DNA of 64,000 bases from Pseudomonadota bacterium (GTDB lineage Bacteria; Pseudomonadota; Alphaproteobacteria; Acetobacterales; Acetobacteraceae): contig JAJYYH010000063.1 in the NCBI GenBank assembly GCA_021801255.1, forward strand, positions 62,001 to 126,000, in the 5' to 3' direction. A program made the position numbers and the translations under genes. A model generated the notes under the pieces. It made no database searches and was not told where the DNA came from. It saw only the letters and a list, made by a program, of their open reading frames with translations. Below are positions 18,914-28,101 of the stretch, piece by piece. The stretch's first letter is position 1. Each line of letters opens with the position of its first letter.

Positions 18914-19628
18914 GATCGCTCCCGAGAAACACCCGCACCACTTCGGGGTGCCGCACCGCCGCCGACAAATCGCCCTCGAAAATCTCGCGCCCGGCATTCA
19001 TCACGATCACCCGGTCGGTGACGCTCTCGAGGAATCCGAGCAGATGCTCGACCACGAGCAGCGCCATGCCGCCGCGCGCCAGTGCCCGCAGCCGCTCCGC
19101 CATGCGCGCAAGCTCCGCCGGATTGAGCCCGGCGGCCAGTTCATCGACGAGCAGCAACCGCGGCGCGGTGGCGAGCGCGCGCGCGAGATCGAGAAGTTTT
19201 TGTTGCGCGCTGTTGAGATCCTCGGCGCGGCGCGGCGCCAGGCTATCGAGATCGAGGCTCGCGAGAAGGGCTGGAATATCGGCGCGCGGACCCTCGGCGT
19301 GGCCATAGAAAGCGGCGAGTTCGACATTCTGGCGCACGCTGAGCGAGGCGAAGGGGCGCGGCGATTGAAAAGTGCGGTTGATGCCGAGGCGGGCGCGCCG
19401 ATGCATCGCATTGCCGCCGAGCGGCCGCCCGGCAAACCGCATCTCTCCGCCATCCGGCGCATAGAGGCCGGAAATCACGTTGATACACGTAGTCTTGCCC
19501 GAACCGTTCGGCCCGACGAGACCCAGAACCTCGCCAGGGCCGAGCGAAAAACTGACCCCATCGAGCGCGCGAAAACCGCCGAAGCGCTTGACCAGGCCAG
19601 CAATTTCGAGAAGGGGCTCAGGGGACAT
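18903..19628 (-). CDS. livG: Branched-chain-type ABC transporter ATPase (LivG-like)
   Basis: A 241-residue ATP-binding subunit. Walker A is GPNGSGKTT (about residue 40). The signature is degenerate: LNSAQQKLLDLARAL in place of LSGGQ. Walker B is LLLVDELAAGLNP, with E retained but A in place of the usual P, and the H-loop is VVEHLL. In LivG the signature is normally LSYGQQ, so NSAQQ is a mild deviation. It starts 11 bp inside the end of livM and overlaps livF, so all are translationally coupled. Confidence 0.87.
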   Translation of the reverse strand: MSPEPLLEIAGLVKRFGGFRALDGVSFSLGPGEVLGLVGPNGSGKTTCINVISGLYAPDGGEMRFAGRPLGGNAMHRRARLGINRTFQSPRPFASLSVRQNVELAAFYGHAEGPRADIPALLASLDLDSLAPRRAEDLNSAQQKLLDLARALATAPRLLLVDELAAGLNPAELARMAERLRALARGGMALLVVEHLLGFLESVTDRVIVMNAGREIFEGDLSAAVRHPEVVRVFLGSDHAG

Positions 19629-20538
19629 CGATCCCCCTTCGGCTCAAGAGCGAGGCGAAACCACGCGGCAAAAACAGCACGAGACCCACGATCAACGCGC
19701 CGTAGATGAGCTGAAAATACTGCGGCACGCTGATGCCGATCACATTGTAGAGCCCATAGAGCACCAGGACGCCGGCGATCGGGCCGGTGAGCGTCGCGGC
19801 CCCGCCGAACAGGGTAAAAACGATGGCGAAAATGCTGATCGAGATGTCGAACGCGGTTTCGGGGTAAAATACCGAGATGTGCCAGGCGAAAACCCCGCCC
19901 GCGAGGCCAGCGATCAACGCCGAGAGCAGCCACGCCACCACCCGCCCGCGCAGTACCGGAATCCCGGCCATCGCCGCGCTCACCGGATCGTCACGCATCG
20001 CCTGCAACGCCAAACCGAACCGCCCATGCCGCAGCCAGGCGACCAGGCCGAGCACAAAGGCGAGAATGACGAGCGCCACGGCATAGCTCGCGCGCGGGGC
20101 AAAGACGCTGGCCAGCGACACCCCATAGGGCCCCTTGGTGATATCGGCGAGCGCCGGGTTGGCGATGATCTGATAGACCATCTGCGCGGCGGCAAGATTG
20201 GCGATGGCGAAATAAGCGCCCGAGAGCCGCAGCAGCGGCGTGAGAATGAGCCCCAAGACCACCCCGGCAAGCCCGGCGAGCAGCAAGGCGAGCAGCGGCG
20301 GGGCCGCGAGATGCATCACGGCGAGGGCAAATCCATAGGCGCCCGCACCAAAAAACCCGACATAGCCGAACGGCAGATAGCCGGTGAAACCATAGACCGC
20401 GTTCAGCCCTTGCGTGAGGATCAGGAACAGCACGAAATTGAACAGCAGCAGTTCGTTCTGATAGAACAATGGCAACAGCGCGAACAACAGCACAACCGGC
20501 ACGCCGACCCGCAAGAAATCGCGTGCCGCCCTAGGCAA
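19618..20538 (-). CDS. livM: Branched-chain-type ABC transporter permease (LivM-like)
   Basis: A roughly 306-residue inner-membrane permease with 8-10 hydrophobic segments and the LivM motif GYLPFGYVGFFGAGAYGFAL (about residues 50-70). The start is uncertain. I place it at TTG 20538 (PRAARDFLRVGVPVV), which overlaps the livH stop; a longer version to 20625 adds a cysteine-rich segment that overlaps livH in another frame and looks like shadow. It pairs with LivH to form the membrane channel. Confidence 0.82.
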   Translation of the reverse strand: MPRAARDFLRVGVPVVLLFALLPLFYQNELLLFNFVLFLILTQGLNAVYGFTGYLPFGYVGFFGAGAYGFALAVMHLAAPPLLALLLAGLAGVVLGLILTPLLRLSGAYFAIANLAAAQMVYQIIANPALADITKGPYGVSLASVFAPRASYAVALVILAFVLGLVAWLRHGRFGLALQAMRDDPVSAAMAGIPVLRGRVVAWLLSALIAGLAGGVFAWHISVFYPETAFDISISIFAIVFTLFGGAATLTGPIAGVLVLYGLYNVIGISVPQYFQLIYGALIVGLVLFLPRGFASLLSRRGIDVP

Positions 20539-21406
20539 GCCGCACCCGCCGCCCGAGCAGGCCGCTCGGGCGCACCAGCAGCACCAGAATAAGCAACAGA
20601 TTGGGCAGGAGATCCGCCCAGGCACTAAGGTAGGTCTGCATCATCAACAGCCCGACGCCATAGACTAGGCCCCCGAGCACGGTGCCGAGCGGATTGCCGA
20701 GCGTGCCGACCACGATCACCGCGAAGGCCGCGAGATTGATGGTGCTGCCCATCGCCGGGGTGATGCTGCCGAGCATGAAGGGCGCGAAGACGCCAGCCAA
20801 GCCGGCCAGCGCGAGCCCGATGCCAAAGGCGATCGCCGAGACCCGATGGATATCGATGCCCGACGCGCGCGCTTCCTCGCGGCTCGCCATCACCGCGCGC
20901 GTAAGAAGGCCAAGGCGGGTGTGATAAAGATAGAGATAAAGCGCCAGCACCGCGGCGAGCGCGACCAACGCGCTGATCACCCAGGCGCGCGGCAGGCTCT
21001 GGCCCCAGAGATGCACCGCGCCGATCCCCAGCACGCGCGCCGGGATAGAGCGCTCCGAGGAGCCAAAGGCGATCGCGGCAAGCGCCTCGATGATCTGCTG
21101 GACGCCGAAGAACAGGATGAAGGAGAGCATCTCGGCATCACGCGATGCCGCCAGACGCGGCACGACGAGATAATAGAACGGCAAGCCGAGCAGAAAAAAG
21201 CCAATGACGATCAGGGGCGCGGCCGAGAGCGGCGAGAGTGCCGCGAGATGGAACAGGAAATAGGCGGCAAAGCTGCCGAGCATCAGCACGTCGCCATGCG
21301 CGAGATTGACGATGCGCATGACGCCGAACACGAGATTGAGCCCGAGCCCGATGAGCGTGAAATAGCAGCCGAAAACCACCCCACCGAGCAGCGCGTGCAG
21401 CAGCAT
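20531..21406 (-). CDS. livH: Branched-chain-type ABC transporter permease (LivH-like)
   Basis: A 291-residue inner-membrane permease starting MLLHALLGGVVFGCYFTLIG, with the family segment GVMRIVNLAHGDVLMLGSF (about residues 28-46), diagnostic for LivH. About eight membrane helices; the C-terminus LLVRPSGLLGRR is typical. ATG 21406 lies 10 bp after the binding-protein stop. The transported compound could be an amino acid, an aromatic or dicarboxylic acid, or an amide, since HAAT permeases serve all of these. Confidence 0.9.
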   Translation of the reverse strand: MLLHALLGGVVFGCYFTLIGLGLNLVFGVMRIVNLAHGDVLMLGSFAAYFLFHLAALSPLSAAPLIVIGFFLLGLPFYYLVVPRLAASRDAEMLSFILFFGVQQIIEALAAIAFGSSERSIPARVLGIGAVHLWGQSLPRAWVISALVALAAVLALYLYLYHTRLGLLTRAVMASREEARASGIDIHRVSAIAFGIGLALAGLAGVFAPFMLGSITPAMGSTINLAAFAVIVVGTLGNPLGTVLGGLVYGVGLLMMQTYLSAWADLLPNLLLILVLLVRPSGLLGRRVRLA

Positions 21407-21416
21407 CCGCCGCCCC

Positions 21417-22682
21417 TCAGGGCGCGTTGATCTTGGGTTTCGCGGTGGCGAACTCATGCGGATAGACGACGGCGAGCTTGCCATCGGGGCCGAACTGCCC
21501 GATCGGGGTCAGCTCGCCGATCTGCGCCCCGTCCTCGCGCAATTCGAACGTGCCCACCAGGGTCTTGAGCTTTCCCGAGAGCCCGAAAACCGCCTGGCGC
21601 AGGTCGGCTTGCGAGAGACTATCGGCGTGGGCCAAGGTTTCTCCGATGACGAGCCCGGTGACATGCCCGGCGATGGCGTTCCAGCCGAACTCGACGCCGC
21701 CCCCGCCATAGGCTTTTTCGAACGCCGCGCGCAATTCCTCGACCGTCATACCAATCTCGGGCTTGAGCGTGAGGCCGAGCGCGGTGACATAGGTGAACAC
21801 GCCGGCCAAGCCTTGCGCGCCGACATTCTTCATCAGCACGTTGGTCTCGATCCCCGGATAGAGCGTGAAGACGGCCTTGAATTTGTGGTCCTGATCCTGA
21901 AGATTGCGAAGAAAGGCGATATCGTTGCCGACATAGCCGAGTTCGAGCACAATGTCCGGATTGGTCGCGGCGATATTGTCGATGAGCACTGAATAGTTCG
22001 AGGTGCTGGTCGGAACACCCTGATCGAAGACGATCTCGGAGGGCGATCCCGCTTCCTTCAGCGCGGCGCGGATGGCGCTTGCCTGGGTGCCGGTGAAATC
22101 ATTGGTGGCATAGAGAATGGCGACGCGCTTGAGGCCGAGAGCGGCCGCGTCGCTTTTCAGGAACTCCCAGAGATAGCGTGGCCAGACCGTCGAGACCGGG
22201 TCGGCGAGCAGCGCGATATAGGGATTGTCCTTGCTGAAAAACGCCGCGCCGGTGCCGGTCGGATCGAACAGGAACATCTTGTGTTCGCGCGCGATCGGCA
22301 CCGCGACGGCGGTCAGCACCGAGCCCGAATCGCAGACCAGGAGATCGACCTTGTCCTGGGTGATGAGCTGGTTGATGAGGATCGCGGCGGTACCGGGGTT
22401 GCTCTGATCATCGTAGGAAATCAACTTGAGTGGAATTTTTTTGTTGAACGCCTTGACGAAGGCGCCGCCCGCCGCGTTTTGCTGATCGACCCAGAGTTTC
22501 AGCGTGTCGTACACCGGCATCGAGATGCTGGCATAGGGGCCGGAGGCGGCATGGAGATGGCCGATCTTGATTTCCGCCGGCGCCGCGCCCTCGGCGCCCG
22601 CGGCGATCGGCGAAGCGATGGCCAGCGTGATCAGTAACATCAGCAGCGCGTTCAAAAAACCGCGCCTGCGCCCTTGGTTCAT
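21417..22682 (-). CDS. Periplasmic substrate-binding protein, LivK/HAAT family
   Basis: A 421-residue type I periplasmic binding protein with a cleavable signal peptide (residues 1 to about 30, LLMLLITLAIASPIAAGAEG). The mature start IKIGHLHAASGPYASISMPV matches the ligand-binding family, followed by LKLISYDDQSNPGTAAILIN (about residues 88-107). It is the first gene of the transporter cluster, 77 bp after the CoA-transferase gene upstream on this strand. Being well diverged from classical LivK and next to CoA-transferases, it may bind an organic acid. Confidence 0.88.
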   Translation of the reverse strand: MNQGRRRGFLNALLMLLITLAIASPIAAGAEGAAPAEIKIGHLHAASGPYASISMPVYDTLKLWVDQQNAAGGAFVKAFNKKIPLKLISYDDQSNPGTAAILINQLITQDKVDLLVCDSGSVLTAVAVPIAREHKMFLFDPTGTGAAFFSKDNPYIALLADPVSTVWPRYLWEFLKSDAAALGLKRVAILYATNDFTGTQASAIRAALKEAGSPSEIVFDQGVPTSTSNYSVLIDNIAATNPDIVLELGYVGNDIAFLRNLQDQDHKFKAVFTLYPGIETNVLMKNVGAQGLAGVFTYVTALGLTLKPEIGMTVEELRAAFEKAYGGGGVEFGWNAIAGHVTGLVIGETLAHADSLSQADLRQAVFGLSGKLKTLVGTFELREDGAQIGELTPIGQFGPDGKLAVVYPHEFATAKPKINAP

Positions 22683-22759
22683 TCCATCCTCCCCGTTTTT
22701 TGCCGCGCCGGAGTTTTACGGCCAGGCGGCCAAACCCGTCAATGCGGCCCGCCGCCGCC

Positions 22760-23983
22760 CTATTTCCGACGCCGGCGCGTGATCACGCCGTCGCGCTCCA
22801 GCGCCGCGATGTCGTCCGGCGCGAAGCCGAAGCCGGCCAGCACGTCATCGGTATGTTCCGCGAAGCGGGGCGGGGCGGTGCGCGGGCCGCCGGGCGTGCG
22901 CGAGAGCTTGATCGGCGTCCCGAGACCCTGCCAGGTGCCGATCTCGGCGACCATGAAGCGCGCGTGCGCGTGCGCGCTCGCCAGCGCCTCATCGACCGCG
23001 CGCACCGGCCCCGCCGGCAACCCGGCACGCAAAAGGCGGAGCGTCAGCGCGTCGCCATCGACCTCGGCCAGCACCGCTTTGAACGCCGCGATCAGCGCCG
23101 CGCGATGGGCGAGGCGGTCGGCATTGGTGCGAAACCGCGCATCCTCCGCCAGTTCGGGCCGGCCAAGTTCGGCGCAGAGCTTTTTGAACTGCGCATCATT
23201 GCCGGCGGCGATGAAGATATCGCCGGTGCGGGTGGCATAGGTCTCATAGGGCGCGAGATTGGGATGCGGGTTGCCAGTCGGCATTGGGCGGCGATGATTG
23301 AGAAAATAATTCGCCGCTTGCGGGTGCAAAAGTGCCATTCCACAATCATGCAGCGTCATGTCGAGATACTGCCCACGCCCTGATTGATGCCGCTCGTGCA
23401 GCGCCATGAGAATGGCGATCGCCGCATAGAGACCCGTGGCGAGGTCGACGACCGGCGTGCCGATCCTGACCGGCCCGCTCGCCGGGTCGCCATTGACGCT
23501 CATCAGCCCGGTCATCGCCTGCAAAATGGCGTCATAGCCGGGCAAGCCACCCAGCGGGCCGTCCGCACCGAAGCCCGAGACGCGGCAATGGATCAGCCCG
23601 GGAAACCGCGGGGCGAGGGTTTCGTGATAGCCGAGCCCCCATTTTTCCATCCCGCCCGGCTTGAAATTCTCCACCAGCACATCGGCGCCTTCGAGCAGGC
23701 GGAGCAGCACGCGCCGGCCCTCGGCGCGCCCGAGATCGAGCGCCAGCGCGCGCTTGCCGCGGTTGACGCCGAGGAAATAGCTGGCATCGCGCGTGCCATC
23801 CGGCTGTTCAAGAAAAGGCGGCCCCCAGTCACGCACTTCATCGCCCTGGGGCGGCTCGATCTTGATCACCTCGGCGCCGTGATCGGCGAGGATCATGGTG
23901 CAGTAGGGGCCGCCGAGGACGCGGGTGAGGTCGATCACCTTGACGCCCTGGAGAGCACCCGGCGAGAGGGGCATGCCGCTCAT
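22760..23983 (-). CDS. CaiB/BaiF-family (class III) CoA-transferase
   Basis: A 407-residue class III CoA-transferase. The N-terminus GVKVIDLTRVLGGPYCTMIL and then LADHGAEVIKIEPPQGD are family hallmarks. The catalytic aspartate is expected in RIGTPVVDLATGLYAAI (about residue 170). Members transfer CoA between carboxylic acids (oxalate, carnitine, bile acids, succinate). It lies between the CoA-transferase A/B genes and the transporter, all on the minus strand, so it probably activates the imported acid. The specific acid is not determinable. Confidence 0.9.
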   Translation of the reverse strand: MSGMPLSPGALQGVKVIDLTRVLGGPYCTMILADHGAEVIKIEPPQGDEVRDWGPPFLEQPDGTRDASYFLGVNRGKRALALDLGRAEGRRVLLRLLEGADVLVENFKPGGMEKWGLGYHETLAPRFPGLIHCRVSGFGADGPLGGLPGYDAILQAMTGLMSVNGDPASGPVRIGTPVVDLATGLYAAIAILMALHERHQSGRGQYLDMTLHDCGMALLHPQAANYFLNHRRPMPTGNPHPNLAPYETYATRTGDIFIAAGNDAQFKKLCAELGRPELAEDARFRTNADRLAHRAALIAAFKAVLAEVDGDALTLRLLRAGLPAGPVRAVDEALASAHAHARFMVAEIGTWQGLGTPIKLSRTPGGPRTAPPRFAEHTDDVLAGFGFAPDDIAALERDGVITRRRRK

Positions 23984-24010
23984 GCGCAGTCCGTTCCGTT
24001 CTTGTTTTGC

Positions 24011-24748
24011 TCAGTTGCCCCAGACGCGGGCACAGAAAGCCGGATAGGTTTCGCGCATCTCGGCATAAACCGGGCCACGCAGCAAGGCGAGTTCGGTGGC
24101 ACTCGGCGCCGGCGTCTCCGGCACGGTTGCCGGCGCGTCGTAGGCAAACCCGGTATGCTCGGCGATGCTCGCCGCGCTCTCGCCAGGATGACAGGACGCC
24201 AGACGGAAACGCCCGTTCACGAAACGAAAAACCGCGCGCCCGGTGACCAGCGCCTGCGCCGTGCCACGGCGGAAATGCCCGGGCGGCGAAACGCCGGGCG
24301 CCGAGATCCAATCGACGCGTGGCACCAGCACGCGCCGCGTGTGCTCCTCGCGGAACAAAATGGTGCGCGGCACCATGAGATACATGAAGGCCGAGCCGAA
24401 ACTGCCGGGGAATCGCACCCCCTGCCCCGGCCATGCGCCGGTGCCGATCAGGTTGATATTGGCCGCCCCGTCGATCTGTCCGCCGCCCAGGAAAAACAGA
24501 TCGATCCGCCCCTGTCCGGCGAGATCGAACAATTCGCGCGTGCCCTCGCTGAACGGATTGCCCTTTATTTTATGCAAAAGCGAGAGCCGCACGGGATGGC
24601 CGATTTGCTTGATCAGCCAGCACGCGGCAGCGGGAATGGGGCTCGCCGCCCCCACAGCGATATGCCGCGCCGGCGGCGCCTCGGGGTCGAGGATCAGCCG
24701 CGCGAGCGCCACCGCGAGGCGCTCCTCCGGAGCAATCGCGCCGCTCAT
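24011..24748 (-). CDS. CoA-transferase beta subunit (IpdB/glutaconate CoA-transferase type)
   Basis: A 245-residue beta subunit of the class I CoA-transferase fold. The stretch GRIDLFFLGGGQIDGAANIN (about residues 81-100) is characteristic. The SENG catalytic motif of true family I transferases is not visible, and IpdB-like hydrolases of ring-opened steroid acyl-CoAs also lack it. The enzyme might therefore hydrolyse a C-C bond rather than transfer CoA; that is inference. It overlaps the alpha gene by ATGA, so the two are made in equal amounts. Confidence 0.8.
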   Translation of the reverse strand: MSGAIAPEERLAVALARLILDPEAPPARHIAVGAASPIPAAACWLIKQIGHPVRLSLLHKIKGNPFSEGTRELFDLAGQGRIDLFFLGGGQIDGAANINLIGTGAWPGQGVRFPGSFGSAFMYLMVPRTILFREEHTRRVLVPRVDWISAPGVSPPGHFRRGTAQALVTGRAVFRFVNGRFRLASCHPGESAASIAEHTGFAYDAPATVPETPAPSATELALLRGPVYAEMRETYPAFCARVWGN

Positions 24749-25566
24749 GTCAGGGCGGGGGCGCGCTGCACGAAGCGCGCGAGATAATCGGCAAAACCCG
24801 CGGCGCTCCGCGCCGCCCGCGCATAGGCCGCGATATGCTCGGCATCGGCGGGATATTCGTCGAGCAGCCCAAGCGGGGCGGCGCCCTTCGGGGCAAGCGC
24901 GATGGCGCCGACATAGACGCCGCTGATCACGCCAGGCGCCAGCCGCTCATCCTCCAGCATGTCGCCGGCGATAACGCGCTCGACACTCACCAGCGCCTCA
25001 CGCGCGGCATGCGCCATGGTCGCAAGATCACGCCGCCGGCCGACCCAGACATTGCCCGCCTGGTCCGCGAAGGGCGCATGAAACAGCGCGAAATCAGGCT
25101 GGATGGCAGGGATCAGCACGATCGGGTCGGGCGTGGGGGCGAAGGGATTGTCGATCACCTTCCAGTCCGGGCGATGGGCGAGGATATCGCTGCCGAGGAG
25201 GCCGCGCAGCGGCAGGAAGGGAACCCCCTTCTCAGCCGCCTGCAGCGCGGTATGGATCGCGGGACAGGTGGCATCGCGCAGCCGCAACCCGCCCGCGGCG
25301 AGAGCGGTGGTAAAGCGCGGCGCGGTGCCGGCCTCCCCGAGACTGACCGCAGAGGTCTCGATCTCGGCAACCGCGCCAGCCCCGATCAGGAGATCAAACA
25401 GAAATCCGCCGACCGGCACGCCAAGCAGGCGCAGATCGCGCGCGCCACGCCGGATCAGGGCATGGACCAGCGCCACCGAGCCCAGCGAGTGATCCGGCGG
25501 CAGCGCCAGCAGCGCGCCATCGGGGATGGTTCGCGCGAGATCATCGACATTCGGTAAATCGGCCAT
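24745..25566 (-). CDS. CoA-transferase alpha subunit (IpdA/glutaconate CoA-transferase type)
   Basis: A 273-residue alpha subunit, the partner of the gene just downstream. The opening IPDGALLALPPDHSLGSVALVH replaces the usual V-x-DGMxxxxGG motif, and the family segment IVLIPAIQPDFALFHAPFAD (about residue 165) is clear. ATG 25566 has aggagag upstream; the frame continues further up only through accC shadow. It starts 10 bp after accC on the same strand, so it may be read from the aroQ-accB-accC operon. Confidence 0.8.
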   Translation of the reverse strand: MADLPNVDDLARTIPDGALLALPPDHSLGSVALVHALIRRGARDLRLLGVPVGGFLFDLLIGAGAVAEIETSAVSLGEAGTAPRFTTALAAGGLRLRDATCPAIHTALQAAEKGVPFLPLRGLLGSDILAHRPDWKVIDNPFAPTPDPIVLIPAIQPDFALFHAPFADQAGNVWVGRRRDLATMAHAAREALVSVERVIAGDMLEDERLAPGVISGVYVGAIALAPKGAAPLGLLDEYPADAEHIAAYARAARSAAGFADYLARFVQRAPALT

Positions 25567-25576
25567 GACGCTCTCC

Positions 25577-26923
25577 TCACTCTTGCGCGACAAAGCGCTC
25601 AAGCCAGTGGATGGTGTAGTCGCCGGCACGAAAATCGGCCGCCTCGACGAGGCGCCGATGCAGCGGCAGCGTGGTCTGGATGCCATCGATGACGAATTCA
25701 TCGAGCGCGCGCGCCAGCCGCGCGATGGCATCCTCGCGGGTCGCGGCGTGCACGATCAGCTTGGCGATCAGGCTGTCATAATAGGGCGGCACGACATAGC
25801 CGGCATAGAGCGCCGAATCGACGCGCACCCCGGGCCCGCCCGGCGGATGATAGACGGCAATCTGCCCCGGCGTCGGCATGAAGCTTTGCGGATCCTCGGC
25901 ATTGATGCGGCACTCGATGGCGTGCCCGGAAAAGCGGATGTCTTTTTGTCCGTAGCCGAGCGGCTCACCGGACGCGATGCGGATCTGCTCGCGCACGAGA
26001 TCGATCCCGGTGATCATCTCGCTCACCGGATGCTCGACCTGGAGCCGTGTGTTCATTTCGATGAACGCGAACTGGCCGTCCTGGTAAAGGAATTCGAGAG
26101 TGCCGGCGTTGCGGTAGCCGAGCTTGCCAAGAGCGGTGGTGACCCGCGCGCCGAGGGCGGCGCGTGCTTCGGGGGCGAGCGCGGGGGAGCCCGCTTCTTC
26201 GAGCACCTTCTGATGGCGGCGCTGCAAACTGCAATCGCGCTCGCCGAGATGCACGACATTGCCGGCGTTATCGGCCAGCACCTGAAGCTCGACATGGCGC
26301 GGACGATCGAGATATTTCTCGATATAGACGGCGTCGTTGCCAAAGGCGCTAGCCGCCTCGGCGCGCGCGAGGGAAAATGCCCCGGCAAGCCCCGCCTCAT
26401 CCGCGGCAACCTTCATGCCGCGCCCGCCGCCCCCGGCGGCGGCCTTGATCAGCACCGGATAGCCGATCCGCTGGGCCACCCGGCGGCCCTCCGCGATATC
26501 GGCCACCACCCCCGCAGAGCCCGGCACCAGCGGCACGCCGAGCCCGGCCATCGCCTCCTTGGCGGCGATCTTGTCGCCCATCATGCGGATATGCGCCGGG
26601 CTCGGCCCAATGAAGGTGATGCCATGCGCCTCGACCATCTCGGCGAACCGGGCGTTCTCGGAAAGAAAGCCGTAGCCGGGATGGATGGCGTCCGCTCCGG
26701 TGATGGCGGCGGCCGAGAGGATGGCGGGGATGTTGAGATAGCTCTCGCGTGCCGGCGGCGGGCCGATGCACACGCTCTCATCGGCGAGCCGCACATGCAT
26801 CGCCGTCGCGTCCGCCGTCGAATGCACAGCAACCGTCGGGATCCCGAGTTCGCGGCAGGCGCGCTGGATGCGGAGCGCGATCTCGCCGCGATTGGCGATC
26901 AGGATTTTCTGGAACAACGCCAT
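25577..26923 (-). CDS. accC: Acetyl-CoA carboxylase, biotin carboxylase subunit
   Basis: A 448-residue ATP-grasp enzyme that carboxylates biotin on AccB in the first step of fatty acid synthesis. It opens [20 protein letters not shown]. The glycine-rich ATP loop [14 protein letters not shown] (about residues 159-172) and the catalytic region [20 protein letters not shown] (about residues 286-305) are intact. Length is standard. It is 18 bp downstream of accB in the conserved aroQ-accB-accC order. The carboxyltransferase genes accA/accD are not in the window. Confidence 0.96.
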   Translation of the reverse strand: MALFQKILIANRGEIALRIQRACRELGIPTVAVHSTADATAMHVRLADESVCIGPPPARESYLNIPAILSAAAITGADAIHPGYGFLSENARFAEMVEAHGITFIGPSPAHIRMMGDKIAAKEAMAGLGVPLVPGSAGVVADIAEGRRVAQRIGYPVLIKAAAGGGGRGMKVAADEAGLAGAFSLARAEAASAFGNDAVYIEKYLDRPRHVELQVLADNAGNVVHLGERDCSLQRRHQKVLEEAGSPALAPEARAALGARVTTALGKLGYRNAGTLEFLYQDGQFAFIEMNTRLQVEHPVSEMITGIDLVREQIRIASGEPLGYGQKDIRFSGHAIECRINAEDPQSFMPTPGQIAVYHPPGGPGVRVDSALYAGYVVPPYYDSLIAKLIVHAATREDAIARLARALDEFVIDGIQTTLPLHRRLVEAADFRAGDYTIHWLERFVAQE

Positions 26924-26941
26924 GTCATTCGCGGCAACCGG

Positions 26942-27385
26942 TCATTCGATGAGCATGAGCGGTTCGCCAAACTCGACCGGCGCGCCGGCGCGCACCAGGA
27001 TGCGGCTCACCTCCCCCGCTTTCGTTGCCTTGATCTGGTTAAAAGTCTTCATCGCCTCGATCAGCAGCAGCGTCTGCCCGATCTCGACGCGCTGGCCGAG
27101 GGTGACGAAAGCCGGCGCGCCGGGTTCCGGGGCGAGATAGACGACGCCCACCATCGGGCTCAACACCGCGCCGGGGTGGCGCGTGAGATCCTCGCTCGCC
27201 GCCGGCTCGGCGGGTCCCTCCGGTGGCGGCCGGTGCGGAAGGGAAACCCGCTGCGCCGGCGCCGGGCTGCGCTTGATGCGGATGCGGCGATCCTGCTCGG
27301 CGATCTCGATTTCGGTGAGCCCGGTCTCGTTCAGGATGGCGGCGAGCGCGCGAATGGCCGCTGGATCGAAGGGCACGCCGCTCAC
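26942..27385 (-). CDS. accB: Acetyl-CoA carboxylase, biotin carboxyl carrier protein
   Basis: A 147-residue carrier with the biotin domain at the C-terminus. The biotinylated lysine is in LLLIEAMKTFNQIKA (about residue 112); TFN replaces the frequent MMN after the lysine, seen in other alphaproteobacteria. A proline/alanine-rich linker (residues 45-75) precedes it. I chose GTG 27385 (SGVPFDPAAIRALA), which overlaps the aroQ stop as GTGA; the longer frame runs into aroQ. Confidence 0.93.
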   Translation of the reverse strand: MSGVPFDPAAIRALAAILNETGLTEIEIAEQDRRIRIKRSPAPAQRVSLPHRPPPEGPAEPAASEDLTRHPGAVLSPMVGVVYLAPEPGAPAFVTLGQRVEIGQTLLLIEAMKTFNQIKATKAGEVSRILVRAGAPVEFGEPLMLIE

Positions 27386-27834
27386 GCCCCGTCCTCCCGC
27401 AACAATTCCGCCATCGCTTCCAGCGCCAGCGCATAGCCGCGCGCGCCGAACCCGCAAATCATGCCGTTCGCCGCCTCCGAGCTATAGGTATGGTGGCGAT
27501 AGGGTTCGCGCTTGTGGATATTGGTGAGATGCACCTCGATCACCGGGCATTCGAGCGCCAGCAGGGCATCCATCAGCGCCACCGAGGAATGGCCATAGCC
27601 GGCGGGATTGAGGATCACCCCGGCGGCCCGGTCGCGGCATTCCTGAACCCAGGAAATCAGCTCGCCCTCGCCATTGGTCTGGCGGAAATCGATCGCGAGA
27701 TCGAGCGCCTCGGCGGCCTCGGCGCACAGTGCCTCGACGTCATCGAGCGTCGTCACACCATAGAGTTCGGGCTCGCGGGTGCCGAGCAAGTTGAGATTGG
27801 GGCCGTTGAGCACGGCGATCAGGGGACGGGTCAT
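27382..27834 (-). CDS. aroQ: Type II 3-dehydroquinate dehydratase
   Basis: A 150-residue enzyme of the shikimate pathway converting 3-dehydroquinate to 3-dehydroshikimate. The N-terminal signature VLNGPNLNLLGTREPELYG carries the catalytic arginine and tyrosine; NPAGYGHSSVAL and EVHLTNIHKREPYRHHTYSS supply the remaining active-site residues, including the catalytic histidine. It is a dodecameric cytoplasmic enzyme by family. ATG 27834 gives the standard length. It heads the aroQ-accB-accC operon, and its promoter must lie in the 27835-28101 gap shared with the decarboxylase gene. Confidence 0.95.
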   Translation of the reverse strand: MTRPLIAVLNGPNLNLLGTREPELYGVTTLDDVEALCAEAAEALDLAIDFRQTNGEGELISWVQECRDRAAGVILNPAGYGHSSVALMDALLALECPVIEVHLTNIHKREPYRHHTYSSEAANGMICGFGARGYALALEAMAELLREDGA

Positions 27835-28101
27835 GCAGGCGGCGATAGCATATTCCCCCGCTTCCCTCCAACTTCTCCGCGCAAATTTATGACGGAGCGA
27901 TGAAATTCGCCTCTTGCGCTGCCCGTCGGGGGGGATTATGTCGGCCGTCACGCAGCAACGCACGTGCCTCTAACCTTAGTGGTTACGCAACGACGTCAAG
28001 CGTTCTGGCAATCGTCTGGTCGCTGGTTCGTTCGACCGTTTCGCAACTCCGCCCGCCGCTTATCCGAGGTGGGCGCCTGTTTCCTGGGGAGGCACGGTGC
28101 T
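27835..28101 (+). promoter_or_regulatory. Divergent promoter region and structured leader of the decarboxylase gene
   Basis: This 267 bp gap separates the divergent aroQ and ornithine decarboxylase genes. A possible plus-strand promoter is ttgcgc (27914-27919), 17 bp, tatgtc (27937-27942), which is weak. It would leave a leader of about 150 nt with a perfect stem taacc-ttagt-ggtta (27971-27985). Alphaproteobacterial ornithine decarboxylase genes are often preceded by a speF-type leader RNA; I cannot confirm one by eye. A strong ggggagg Shine-Dalgarno lies just before ATG 28102. Confidence 0.35.

Noticed and set aside
23984-24010. A missing gene between the CaiB/BaiF transferase and the CoA-transferase beta gene
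   Set aside because: The gap is only 27 bp; genes are simply adjacent.
25526-27436. A 636-codon plus-strand frame opposite accC and accB
   Set aside because: Antisense shadow of two highly conserved genes.
27964-28101. A 46-residue N-terminal extension of the ornithine decarboxylase
   Set aside because: It would translate the leader hairpin region; ATG 28102 has a strong ggggagg site and gives the family length.
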